A DNA stretch of 64,000 bases from Microbacterium sp. LWO12-1.2 (GTDB lineage Bacteria; Actinomycetota; Actinomycetes; Actinomycetales; Microbacteriaceae): contig NZ_JBEGII010000001.1 in NCBI RefSeq assembly GCF_040675875.1, positions 2,604,001 to 2,668,000 on the forward strand, given 5' to 3'. This document shows, in pieces, positions 40,191 through 47,788 of the stretch (position 1 is the stretch's first letter; every line of letters starts with the position of its first letter). The position numbers and the translations under genes were made by a program. The notes under the pieces were generated by a model, which made no database searches, was not told the origin of the DNA, and was given only the letters and a program-made list of their open reading frames with translations.

Positions 40191-40271
40191 GTCCCTGAGC
40201 TGACCCCTCGGTCCCTGAGCCGACCCCTGGGTCCCTGAGCCGACCCCTGGGTCCCTGAGCTTGTCGAAGGG
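40191..40271. repeat. Tandem 20-base repeat ending in the dispersed CTTGTCGAAGGG sequence
   Basis: GTCCCTGAGC recurs at 40191, 40211, 40231 and 40251, exactly 20 bases apart, with CYGACCCCT-type filler. The last copy continues as TTGTCGAAGGG, which completes the dispersed repeat found in pgm and hutH. The array fills the gap between radA and the stop of the convergent SseB-like gene. Confidence 0.9.
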
Positions 40272-40682
40272 CTAAGCGTCGAGGGCCTGCAGCAGGTCAG
40301 CGGGAGCCGCCTGCATCGGATGCGGCCCTGCGATGTCGAGGAACACCGTGGTGATCGGATGCGCGGCGAGGAACTTGCGCAGCCAGGCGGCGTCGTAGAT
40401 CCCCACACCCGGAGGCAGATTGGCCGGCTTGTTCACGGCGTCGCTGAACAGCAGCAGTGCGAGGTCACCGGTCTCACGATCGCGATACGTCCACACCTCG
40501 CCGCTGTCGAGCGGATTGTCGCGGGCACCGGGCGCGATGAGCGGAACCACGGTGGTGCCGTTGCGGAGTGCCAGCGCGACCGCGGCGATGTCCTGCTTCT
40601 CGAGCGCCTGCGCGAGCGCCTCGGAGCGGAACTCCTCGGGGGCGGGCTTCTTCTTCGCGGACTTCGCCTTCTTCGCTGCCAT
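40272..40682 (-). CDS. SseB-like small protein
   Basis: A 136-residue soluble protein with a lysine/alanine-rich start (AAKKAKSAKKK). The rest fits the SseB N-terminal-type domain: LALRNGTTVVPLI, then LALLLFSDAVNKPANLP and WLRKFLAAHPITTVFLDIAG, resembling the strand-helix pattern of that family. Members have no agreed biochemical function. It is monocistronic, with the repeat array directly after its TAG stop and a 346-base non-coding region upstream. The assignment is tentative. Confidence 0.6.
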   Translation of the reverse strand: MAAKKAKSAKKKPAPEEFRSEALAQALEKQDIAAVALALRNGTTVVPLIAPGARDNPLDSGEVWTYRDRETGDLALLLFSDAVNKPANLPPGVGIYDAAWLRKFLAAHPITTVFLDIAGPHPMQAAPADLLQALDA

Positions 40683-41028
40683 GCCTCCAGCTTAGGCACC
40701 GGAAAGGGCACGCACGCCGGATGGGAGCGGAGACGATTGGGGCCCTCTCGAGTCCCACATTGGGGACTGGGGTACTCGAGAGGGCCCTCGGACTCTCGAG
40801 CGGCGATGTCGAAGCGCTGGGGACGCTGTAGTTCGACGCCACTGGGGATGGCATGTGCCGCATGATCCCGAGAGCCATCCCAATGGTATCCCAAAGAATG
40901 GGAACTGTCAGCCCCCCTCTGCCCAATAGCAGTAAAATCAGACCCTTCCGAACAGAAAACCGGCGTACGCACCGATATTCGAAGGTATGACAGTAGATTC
41001 GCTTCGAACTGTCCCAGAATCTTCGAGG
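40683..41028. other. Non-coding region with a large cruciform and a low-GC stretch
   Basis: No credible gene is seen. GGGCCCTCTCGAGT at 40740-40753 and ACTCGAGAGGGCCC at 40774-40787 are perfect 14-base inverted arms, with an inner GTCCC/GGGAC pair (40752-40756, 40763-40767). CTCTCGAG recurs at 40793-40800. From about 40855 to 41040 base composition drops to near half GC, unlike the surroundings. It must contain the promoter of the SseB-like gene. It may also be a remnant of foreign DNA. Confidence 0.55.
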
Positions 41029-41679
41029 TCAGTACAGCAGTATCTGCTTCGTGGTGAGACCCGTGAAGCCGCCGATCGCCACTTCGACGTGATACGAGGC
41101 CCCGCCACCAGGGGCTCGCTGGCGATTCTCCTGCGCGCAGGTCTCGACGCTCGAGCGCGTGCGATCCCACGTCACCGGGTCCTTGCTCGTGACCGTGGTT
41201 CCAGCTTTGAGCGTCACGATCATGCTGCTCGGGTTCTCCTGGCAGTCCGTCGAGCGCCACCAGACGTCGGTTCCACTCATCACCGTAAACGTCTGCGTGG
41301 TCGACCCGACATCCATCGTGCAGTCGGTCGCGCTCTTGTTCGTCAGCGAGATCGACAGCTTCGGCAGCACCCCGGCCGCGTAGGTGTCGGCATCGGTGAC
41401 CGCGGCGACCTCGACGTCCTTCGCCGTGCACGCGACGATCGCGGGAGTCGCCGGCGCCGTGGGATCCGGCGAGGGCGACTCGGCGTCGGAGGACGGCGTC
41501 TCAGACGGAGTCCCGCTCGCCGAGGTGGTCGGCGCCGATGTGGGCTGATCGGCTCCCTGCGCCCACGGCTGGGCGATCACGAGCCACACCCCGATGCCGA
41601 TCGCGGCGAGGAGCAGGATGAGTCCGCCGAGAAGGACCACCCGACGCCGGCGGTAGACAGCTGCAGAGGGGCGGACCAT
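41029..41679 (-). CDS. Membrane-anchored extracytoplasmic protein of unknown function
   Basis: A 216-residue protein. RRRR at residues 10-13 precedes one membrane helix (about 14-37, VVLLGGLILLLAAIGIGVWL). A Ser/Thr/Pro-rich linker (about 45-78) follows and then a small external domain of about 135 residues. That domain has four cysteines (IVACTAK, DCTMDV, DCQENP, ETCAQEN), which could form two disulphides. The beta-rich text LSISLTNKSATDC and SMIVTLKAGTTV suggests an immunoglobulin-like fold similar to DUF4232-type domains. Single-pass, N-in/C-out. Its stop lies in a low-GC region. Function unknown. Confidence 0.65.
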   Translation of the reverse strand: MVRPSAAVYRRRRVVLLGGLILLLAAIGIGVWLVIAQPWAQGADQPTSAPTTSASGTPSETPSSDAESPSPDPTAPATPAIVACTAKDVEVAAVTDADTYAAGVLPKLSISLTNKSATDCTMDVGSTTQTFTVMSGTDVWWRSTDCQENPSSMIVTLKAGTTVTSKDPVTWDRTRSSVETCAQENRQRAPGGGASYHVEVAIGGFTGLTTKQILLY

Positions 41680-41688
41680 CCCTCCAGG

Positions 41689-42192
41689 TTAGTTGAGCTG
41701 CCTGATCATCCGGGTGTTGCCGAGCGTGTTCGGCTTCACATGGGCGAGGTCGAGGAACTCCTCGACACCCGCGTCACCGCTGCGCAGCAGTTGCGAGTAC
41801 ACGTCGGGGTCGACGACCTGCTCCCCGATCGGCGTGTATCCGCGGCGCCCGAAGAAGTCGACCTCGAAAGTCAGGCAGAACAACCGCGACAGTCCGAGAG
41901 TCGCGGCATTGGTCTCGAGCCGGTCCACGATCGCGCGGCCGACTCCATGGTGCAGCCAGTCGTCGCGCACCAGGAGCGTGCGCACCTCGCCGAGGTCCTC
42001 CCAGATCACGTGCAGGGCACCGCAGCCGATCAACTCGCCGTCGGCCTCCGCGACCACGAACTCCTGCACGGAGCCGTAGAGCACGGCCAGGTCCTTGCCG
42101 AGCAGGATGCGCTGCTCGACCATCGGCTGCAGAAGGTTCCGGATCCCGATGATGTCGGCGCTGCGCGCCGGTCGGACGATGTACTCGCTCAC
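41689..42192 (-). CDS. argA: Amino-acid N-acetyltransferase (short GNAT-type N-acetylglutamate synthase)
   Basis: A 167-residue GNAT protein. It matches the small actinobacterial N-acetylglutamate synthase (Mycobacterium tuberculosis Rv2747 type): RPARSADIIGIRNL, LYGSVQEFVVAE, GCGALHVIWEDLGEVRTL, HGVGRAIVDRL for acetyl-CoA binding, LTFEVDFFGRRGY, and the C-terminal EFLDLAHVKPNTLGNTRM. It makes N-acetylglutamate for arginine synthesis, without the amino-acid-kinase domain of the E. coli enzyme. It is followed after ten bases by the membrane-anchored unknown and lies downstream of clpC, separated by a terminator. Confidence 0.85.
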   Translation of the reverse strand: MSEYIVRPARSADIIGIRNLLQPMVEQRILLGKDLAVLYGSVQEFVVAEADGELIGCGALHVIWEDLGEVRTLLVRDDWLHHGVGRAIVDRLETNAATLGLSRLFCLTFEVDFFGRRGYTPIGEQVVDPDVYSQLLRSGDAGVEEFLDLAHVKPNTLGNTRMIRQLN

Positions 42193-42225
42193 CCCTCCAC
42201 CCTAGAACCCGCAGCTGGTAGATCG

Positions 42226-42259
42226 ACGAAGGGCGGATGCCGCAGCATCCGCCCTTCGT
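42226..42259 (-). terminator. Terminator downstream of clpC
   Basis: ACGAAGGGCGGATGC at 42226-42240 pairs perfectly with GCATCCGCCCTTCGT at 42245-42259 across a four-base loop. It lies 29 bases after the clpC stop, on the minus strand, and before the argA start. Confidence 0.88.
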
Positions 42260-42287
42260 GTGATCCTGGTCTGTCGACCGGCTCAGG

Positions 42288-44816
42288 TCACTCTCCGCTG
42301 GCGACCGCCAGGTCGGGAGTGGCCGTGATCTCGCCACCGGTGTTCACGCCGACGGAGACCTGCTCGCCACGCGGACCGTGCTCGAACTGGAACTCGCCGT
42401 CCTGGAGGTCCACCTTGACGTGGTCTCCCGCGTTCAGCTCGCCGTGCAGGATCTTCTCGGACAGGCGGTCCTCGACCTCGTGCTGCATCGCGCGACGCAG
42501 CGGTCGGGCACCGAGTGCCGGGTCGAAGCCGATCTCGATCAGACGCTCCTTGGCAGCCTGCGACAGCTCGATCGTCATGTCACGGTCGAGCAGACGCTCG
42601 CTGAGGCGCTTCGTGAACAGGTCCACGATCTGCACCAGCTCGTCCTTCGACAGCTGCGGGAAAACGATGATGTCGTCGACACGGTTCAGGAACTCGGGCT
42701 TGAAGTTGCGCTTGAGCTCCTCGTTGACCTTGCCCTTCATCCGCTCGTAGGTCGTGGAGTTGCTGCCCTCGACCTGGAAGCCGACCGGACCACCGGCGAT
42801 GTCACGCGCACCGAGGTTGGTCGTCATGATGATGACGGTGTTCTTGAAGTCGATCACGCGACCCTGGCCGTCGGTCAGACGACCCTCTTCCAGGATCTGC
42901 AGGAGCGAGTTGAAGATGTCCGGGTGCGCCTTCTCGATCTCATCGAAGAGCACGACACTGAACGGCTTGCGGCGCACCTTCTCGGTGAGCTGGCCGCCCT
43001 CTTCGAATCCGACGAATCCGGGAGGGGCACCGAACAGACGCGAGACGGTGTGCTTCTCACCGAACTCGCTCATGTCGAGCGAGATGAGCGCGGCCTCGTC
43101 GTCGAACAGGAACTCGGCGAGCGCCTTGGCCAGCTCGGTCTTTCCGACACCCGTGGGGCCGGCGAAGATGAACGAGCCCGATGGACGCTTCGGGTCCTTC
43201 AGACCGGCACGCTGGCGACGGATCGTCTTGGAGAGGGCGGCGATCGCCTCCTCCTGACCGATGACGCGCTGGTGCAGGGCCTTCTCCATGAAGACGAGTC
43301 GGCTGGACTCCTCCTCCGTGAGCTTGAAGACCGGGATACCGGTGGCCTGTGCGAGCACCTCGGCGATCAGGCCCTCGTCGACGACCGCTGCGGTCGCGAC
43401 GTCACCCGAGCGCCACTGCTTCTCGAGGCGCAGGCGCTCGGCGAGGAGGTTCTTCTCCTCGTCGCGCAGCGATGCGGCCTTCTCGAAGTCCTGCTCCTCG
43501 GAGGCGATCTCCTTCTGCTCGCGGACCTTGGCGATCTTCTCGTCGAACTCGCGCAGCTCCGGCGGGCTCGACAGGATCGACAGACGCAGGCGGGCGCCGG
43601 CCTCGTCGATCAGGTCGATGGCCTTGTCGGGCAGGAAGCGGTCCGAGACGTACCGGTCGGCGAGGTTCGCCGCCGCCACGATCGCGCCGTCCGTGATCTG
43701 CACCTTGTGGTGAGCCTCGTAGCGGTCGCGCAGCCCCTTGAGGATGTTGATCGCGTGGGGCAGGCTCGGCTCTGCGACCTGGATCGGCTGGAAGCGGCGC
43801 TCGAGCGCAGCATCCTTCTCGAAGTGCTTGCGGTACTCGTCGAGCGTGGTCGCGCCGATCGTCTGCAGCTCGCCACGGGCGAGGAGCGGCTTCAGGATGC
43901 TGGCGGCGTCGATCGCGCCTTCGGCGGCACCCGCACCCACGAGGGTGTGGATCTCGTCGATGAAGACGATGATGTCGCCACGCGTGCGGATCTCCTTGGT
44001 GACCTTCTTCAGGCGCTCCTCGAAGTCACCGCGGTAGCGGGAACCGGCGATGAGCGAGCCGAGGTCGAGCGAGTAGAGCTGCTTGTCCTTCAGCGTCTCG
44101 GGCACATCGCCCTTGACGATGGCCTGCGCGAGACCCTCGACGACGGCGGTCTTGCCGACGCCGGGCTCACCGATCAGGACGGGGTTGTTCTTGGAGCGGC
44201 GAGACAGGATCTGCATGACTCGCTCGATCTCCTTCTCGCGACCGATGACCGGGTCGAGCTTGTTGTCGCGCGCGGCCTGCGTCAGGTTGCGCCCGAACTG
44301 GTCGAGCACCGCGGAGCCGCCCTGCGTTCCGGCGGGCGAGTCGTTGCTCTGCGCGCCGACGGCGGCGGGCTCGCGGCCCGGAGCACCGGAGAGCAGCTGG
44401 ATGACCTGCTGGCGGACCTTGTTCAGGTCGGCGCCGAGCTTGACCAGGACCTGCGCGGCGACACCCTCACCCTCGCGGATGAGACCGAGCAGGATGTGCT
44501 CGGTGCCGATGTAGTTGTGGCCGAGCTGCAGTGCCTCGCGGAGGCTGAGCTCGAGCACCTTCTTGGCGCGGGGGGTGAAGGGGATGTGGCCGGTCGGCTG
44601 CTGCTGACCCTGGCCGATGATGTCCTGCACCTGCTCGCGCACGGCGTCGAGCGAGATGCCGAGGGACTCGAGCGCCTTGGCTGCGACACCCTCGCCCTCG
44701 TGAATGAGGCCGAGCAGGATGTGCTCGGTACCGATGTAGTTGTGGTTGAGCATCTTCGCCTCTTCTTGGGCGAGGACGACCACACGACGGGCTCGGTCCG
44801 TGAATCTCTCGAACAT
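42288..44816 (-). CDS. clpC: ATP-dependent Clp protease ATP-binding subunit ClpC
   Basis: An 842-residue Hsp100 unfoldase that feeds substrates to ClpP. Two N-terminal ClpN repeats (each with [14 protein letters not shown]) cover about residues 5-150. The first ATPase has Walker A GEPGVGKT and [14 protein letters not shown]-type middle domain contains [19 protein letters not shown], and the second ATPase has [18 protein letters not shown] and a VGF loop ([10 protein letters not shown]). The start is ATG 44816, with AAGGAG upstream; a longer in-frame reading lacks a ribosome site. Monocistronic, ended by a hairpin. Confidence 0.97.
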   Translation of the reverse strand: MFERFTDRARRVVVLAQEEAKMLNHNYIGTEHILLGLIHEGEGVAAKALESLGISLDAVREQVQDIIGQGQQQPTGHIPFTPRAKKVLELSLREALQLGHNYIGTEHILLGLIREGEGVAAQVLVKLGADLNKVRQQVIQLLSGAPGREPAAVGAQSNDSPAGTQGGSAVLDQFGRNLTQAARDNKLDPVIGREKEIERVMQILSRRSKNNPVLIGEPGVGKTAVVEGLAQAIVKGDVPETLKDKQLYSLDLGSLIAGSRYRGDFEERLKKVTKEIRTRGDIIVFIDEIHTLVGAGAAEGAIDAASILKPLLARGELQTIGATTLDEYRKHFEKDAALERRFQPIQVAEPSLPHAINILKGLRDRYEAHHKVQITDGAIVAAANLADRYVSDRFLPDKAIDLIDEAGARLRLSILSSPPELREFDEKIAKVREQKEIASEEQDFEKAASLRDEEKNLLAERLRLEKQWRSGDVATAAVVDEGLIAEVLAQATGIPVFKLTEEESSRLVFMEKALHQRVIGQEEAIAALSKTIRRQRAGLKDPKRPSGSFIFAGPTGVGKTELAKALAEFLFDDEAALISLDMSEFGEKHTVSRLFGAPPGFVGFEEGGQLTEKVRRKPFSVVLFDEIEKAHPDIFNSLLQILEEGRLTDGQGRVIDFKNTVIIMTTNLGARDIAGGPVGFQVEGSNSTTYERMKGKVNEELKRNFKPEFLNRVDDIIVFPQLSKDELVQIVDLFTKRLSERLLDRDMTIELSQAAKERLIEIGFDPALGARPLRRAMQHEVEDRLSEKILHGELNAGDHVKVDLQDGEFQFEHGPRGEQVSVGVNTGGEITATPDLAVASGE

Positions 44817-44916
44817 GCTGTGACTCCTTATTCGCACGGGGCGAAGCGCTGACGCCGATGACGTTCTCTGCGCCTGTACATCGAGAGTAACCACCGCGCA
44901 GGGCAGGTATGCCCGT

Positions 44917-44932
44917 GTTCGCCGTCGGCGGA
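44917..44932. promoter_or_regulatory. Possible ClgR-type operator upstream of clpC
   Basis: GTTCGCCGTCGGCGGA is a near-palindrome (TTCGCC/GGCGGA, one mismatch) about 100 bases before clpC. Actinobacterial ClgR sites have GTTCGC-type half-sites and often precede clp genes. The match is partial, so this is only a candidate. Confidence 0.3.
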
Positions 44933-44979
44933 GTGGGGCCACCGCGGGCGGGCTGACGGGGCCCGCGCGGCGTCGGGGG

Positions 44980-45048
44980 TTGACGGACTTATCGATTGTC
45001 GTTACCTTATCGTTTATCGCTAATAACGATCATCGATAAGGAGCGATC
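44980..45048 (+). promoter_or_regulatory. Promoter and multi-site operator of the DUF2975 operon
   Basis: -35 TTGACG (44980-44985) and -10 TACCTT (45003-45008) are 17 bases apart. Overlapping them, TTATCG occurs at 44989, 45007 and 45014 and its complement CGATAA at 45034. CTTATCGAT (44988-44996) and ATCGATAAG (45032-45040) are perfect outer arms. GGAG at 45040-45043 is the ribosome site, so the last half-site touches it. The XRE protein encoded at the end of the operon is the likely binder. Confidence 0.65.
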
Positions 45049-45666
45049 ATGACCTCGACGAAACAGGGCACGCTGTCCCGCGGCGACGCCAGCGCGCTCA
45101 TCGCCTTCTGCATCGCCGGAGTGGCGATCGCGGCGTACATCACAGTCTTCTCGATCATCCGCATCCTCGAACTCGCCAGTGGCACGATGATCCCGGTGAT
45201 GGTCGAGTTCGTCGACCAGCCGGTCGAGGCCCCGCTCGGCGCGGGCGGTGCGAACATCACCCTCGCGCTGGACTCGGCGATCCTCACCGCCCCCTCACTG
45301 CCGGGGGTCGCGATCGGAGCGGGCATCCTCGGACAGCTCGCCCAGATCGTCACGATCGTGGTGGTGATCGGATGCCTGATGCTGCTGGCACGCGGCATCC
45401 TGACCGGCACCGTGTTCAGCCGACGCAACACGTGGCTCGTGATGGTCGCCGGCATCGTCGGACTGGTCGGCTTCGCTGCCGTGCGGTTCTTCGAGAACAT
45501 GCTGGCCAACGCTGCCGTCTCGGCGGTGACCGACAACGCGCTGAACAACGCGGTGATGAGCGTCGAGCCGTTCACGTTCATCCTGGCCGCCTTCATCATC
45601 TCGGTCATCGGCACCGCGTTCGTGATCGGTGACCGACTGCAGCGCGAGACGGAAGGACTCGTCTGA
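45049..45666 (+). CDS. DUF2975-type membrane protein, paralogue 1
   Basis: A 205-residue membrane protein with about four helices (near 17-40, 93-115, 127-147 and 174-195). An external loop between the first two holds FVDQPVEAPLGAGG. It ends DRLQRETEGLV; the last five residues TEGLV are identical in the next two proteins. DUF2975 proteins are of unknown function and are usually encoded with a small XRE regulator, as here. The stop overlaps the next ATG by one base. A clear promoter with TTATCG operators precedes it. Confidence 0.72.
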   Translation: MTSTKQGTLSRGDASALIAFCIAGVAIAAYITVFSIIRILELASGTMIPVMVEFVDQPVEAPLGAGGANITLALDSAILTAPSLPGVAIGAGILGQLAQIVTIVVVIGCLMLLARGILTGTVFSRRNTWLVMVAGIVGLVGFAAVRFFENMLANAAVSAVTDNALNNAVMSVEPFTFILAAFIISVIGTAFVIGDRLQRETEGLV

Positions 45667-46307
45667 TGCCTTCCACTCCCACCAGGACCGCCCGTTCGCA
45701 GACCGCGGATGCCATCACGGTGCTGCTGTTCGGCGCCGCCGCGCTGGTCGTCGTCGCGATCAGTACCGTCCTGCGCACCCTCGGCACCTTCCGCGACCAG
45801 GGGATCGCGTGGTACGTCCCGATCGACGAGCAGCCGATCAGCGCCACTGCGGACTCCGGAGCCATCACGGTCGACGGCATCGCCCAGCAGGTGATGGTGT
45901 TCGCGACCGACGTGGACCCGCTCTCGACCGCGGCGATCATCGGCTCCCTCATTCTGTGGACGCTCGCCCCGCTCATCGTGATCCTCGGCGTCATGCTCGT
46001 GGCATGGAACCTCCTCCGCGGCCGCTTCTTCGTGCGGGGGAACGCGCGGGCCTTCGACGCGATCGGTTGGACGCTCGTACTCGCGCCGATGCTGATCGTG
46101 ATGCTCGAGAACAGAAGATTGAACGGTGTCACCGGGGCGATCGGACTCGGCCCCGGTGAGCCCGTGCATCCCCTCGAGTTCTGGTCGATCGTGCCCGTCT
46201 TCGCGACCGGTGTGGCGGTCGGACTGATCGCCAACGCGTTCCGCCAGGGCATCCGGCTGCAACAGGAGAAGAACGTGCTCGAGAAGGAAACGGAAGGACT
46301 CGTCTGA
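45666..46307 (+). CDS. DUF2975-type membrane protein, paralogue 2
   Basis: A 213-residue paralogue with about four helices (near 17-36, 88-112, 127-146 and 172-192) and the same layout as the first. The external loop contains WYVPIDEQPISATAD. The short internal GRFFVRGNARAFDAIGW corresponds to GTVFSRRNTWLVMVAG in paralogue 1. It ends QQEKNVLEKETEGLV. Translation is coupled on both sides through TGATG overlaps. Nothing in the sequence suggests an enzyme; a membrane stress or signalling role is a guess. Confidence 0.7.
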   Translation: MPSTPTRTARSQTADAITVLLFGAAALVVVAISTVLRTLGTFRDQGIAWYVPIDEQPISATADSGAITVDGIAQQVMVFATDVDPLSTAAIIGSLILWTLAPLIVILGVMLVAWNLLRGRFFVRGNARAFDAIGWTLVLAPMLIVMLENRRLNGVTGAIGLGPGEPVHPLEFWSIVPVFATGVAVGLIANAFRQGIRLQQEKNVLEKETEGLV

Positions 46308-47053
46308 TGCTCGGATTCACCGCAGACGACGTGTGGACGCCACTGCTGCAGATCGGAGTCGGCCTGGCGGTCATCGCCGCGATCATCGGGATCGTCGTGT
46401 GGCGCGGACGGCGTCGAGGCAGCAAGACCCTGGCGATCGACGCAGCGCTCACGGTCTCCGGATGGTGGGTCACCCTGTCGGTGCTCAGCGCGATCTTCAT
46501 CGTCGTGAAGATCTTCGGAACGGACTGGGCGGAGATCGCCTCCGGATCGATCTGGGTTCCCTGGCCCTCCGAACTGCCGTGCAGCGACACGGACGAGGTG
46601 ACCGCGGCAGTCCTGCAGTGCGGTGGAGGCTCGATCACGAACATCACCGTGGCCAACGCCTCGCTCGGGCTCAGGGCGCTGGCGGCAGCGGCCCAGCTCG
46701 CCACTCTCGCGTTCACCACGATGCCCGCCGCGATGATCATGGTCATCTGCTTCCAGACGCTGCGCGGGCGCACTTTCTCCCACACCGTGACCCGCGCGCT
46801 CACGGTCGGCGCCGTCGCCGTGCTCGTGTTCGGCGTCGCGTCGGACCTGCTGGGTGCGATCGCGGCGGCAGCCGGACTACGCGAGGTATTCCCGTCCGAC
46901 AGCGAGTGGTACCCCGGCTTCTCCCTCAGCGTCACACCGCTGCCGTTCGCCTGCGCACTGGGCCTGATCGCCCTGGCTGCGGTGTTCCGCCAGGGACTCC
47001 GTCTGCAGCAGGAGAAGGAAGCACTGCTCAAGGACACGGAGGGCCTGGTGTGA
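46307..47053 (+). CDS. DUF2975-type membrane protein, paralogue 3
   Basis: A 248-residue, longer paralogue. It has an additional N-terminal helix (about 13-32) followed by RGRRRGSK, then about four helices. Its external loop contains WVPWPSELPCSDTDEV and QCGGGS, two cysteines that could pair outside the membrane. The segment RGRTFSHTVTRAL matches the short internal loop of the others. It ends QQEKEALLKDTEGLV. The stop overlaps the XRE start as GTGA, so all four genes form one coupled operon. Confidence 0.68.
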   Translation: MLGFTADDVWTPLLQIGVGLAVIAAIIGIVVWRGRRRGSKTLAIDAALTVSGWWVTLSVLSAIFIVVKIFGTDWAEIASGSIWVPWPSELPCSDTDEVTAAVLQCGGGSITNITVANASLGLRALAAAAQLATLAFTTMPAAMIMVICFQTLRGRTFSHTVTRALTVGAVAVLVFGVASDLLGAIAAAAGLREVFPSDSEWYPGFSLSVTPLPFACALGLIALAAVFRQGLRLQQEKEALLKDTEGLV

Positions 47054-47286
47054 GCCCTGCCGAGAACGACGACGAGCTCACCGGCATCCACTGCCGTCTC
47101 GACGAGCTGCTCGCCGAGCGCGGCATGACGCTGACCGAGCTGAGCGCCCGTGTCGGCGTCAGCATCGTGAACCTCTCGGTGCTCAAGAACGACCGTGCGC
47201 GCGCCATCCGCTACTCCACGCTGCGGGCGATCTGCGACGCGCTGGACTGCGAGGTCGGCGAGCTCCTGGTGCTCTCCGACCGCTGA
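47050..47286 (+). CDS. Small XRE/Cro-type regulator (YozG-like)
   Basis: A 78-residue helix-turn-helix protein with a GTG start in the last codon of the preceding gene. CRLDELLAERGMTLTELSAR is followed by the recognition segment VGVSIVNLSVLKNDRARAIRYSTL, shortened here to SIVNLSVLKNDRARAI, and by ICDALDCEVGELLVL. This is the HTH_26 type that habitually accompanies DUF2975 proteins. It probably represses its own operon through the TTATCG/CGATAA sites upstream of the first gene. Confidence 0.85.
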   Translation: MSPAENDDELTGIHCRLDELLAERGMTLTELSARVGVSIVNLSVLKNDRARAIRYSTLRAICDALDCEVGELLVLSDR

Positions 47287-47292
47287 AACCCG

Positions 47293-47652
47293 TCAGACGG
47301 CGTGAGGCGGCGGGGTCGGTGCAGCGGGGGCCGGCGCGAGCGGCTCCACGACGACCGCCGTGCCGTACGCGCAGATCTCGGTGAAGTTCTGGATCGAACC
47401 GGCATCGAACCGCATCGCGACGATCGCGTTGCCGCCGCGCTGCTGCGCCTGATCCCACATGCGCGCCATCACGACCTGCCGCGCCTCGTACATCACCTGC
47501 GTGTACTCGGGGATCTCGCCTCCCCCCAGAGAGCGGAAGCCCGCGGCGAAGCCCTGTCCGAAATCGGTCGAGCGCACCGTGAGACCCATCACCTCTCCCA
47601 GCACCTGGGTGATGCGGTAACCGGGGATGTCGTTCGTCGTCACCATGAACAT
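47293..47652 (-). CDS. YbjQ/UPF0145-family (heavy-metal-binding domain) protein
   Basis: A 119-residue protein of the YbjQ type, a small pentamer-forming beta/alpha domain. It shows MVTTNDIPGYRITQVLGEVMGLTV, of which TTNDIPGYRI and VLGEVMGLTVRS are the family hallmarks, then ARMWDQAQQRGGNAIVAMRFD and a proline-rich tail. Start 47652 is chosen because relatives begin just before VTTN; ATG 47646 and ATG 47694 are alternatives, none with a good ribosome site. It converges on the XRE gene with six bases between stops. Its role is unknown. Confidence 0.8.
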   Translation of the reverse strand: MFMVTTNDIPGYRITQVLGEVMGLTVRSTDFGQGFAAGFRSLGGGEIPEYTQVMYEARQVVMARMWDQAQQRGGNAIVAMRFDAGSIQNFTEICAYGTAVVVEPLAPAPAAPTPPPHAV

Positions 47653-47788
47653 GAGGCCATCGTGCCAGACACTCCCGCGACCGGCAGTCGTCATGGTTCG
47701 TCATCTCAGTCGCCGGAATGAAAACGCCCTCATAGCGTTGAGCGTTATGGCGTGCACTCGGCACGTCGCGATTCTGGAGTCCCCCACC

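Noticed and set aside
40191..40271. CRISPR array
   Set aside because: Units are 20 bases with no unique spacers; it is a simple tandem array of a dispersed repeat, and no cas gene is near.
40987..42750. Long plus-strand frame starting in the low-GC region
   Set aside because: It runs antisense through the membrane-anchored protein, argA and the end of clpC, with no domain and only a weak ribosome site.
46333..47049. Plus-strand frame fused ahead of the XRE regulator
   Set aside because: The first 239 codons are an out-of-frame reading of DUF2975 paralogue 3; the regulator starts at the GTG at 47050.
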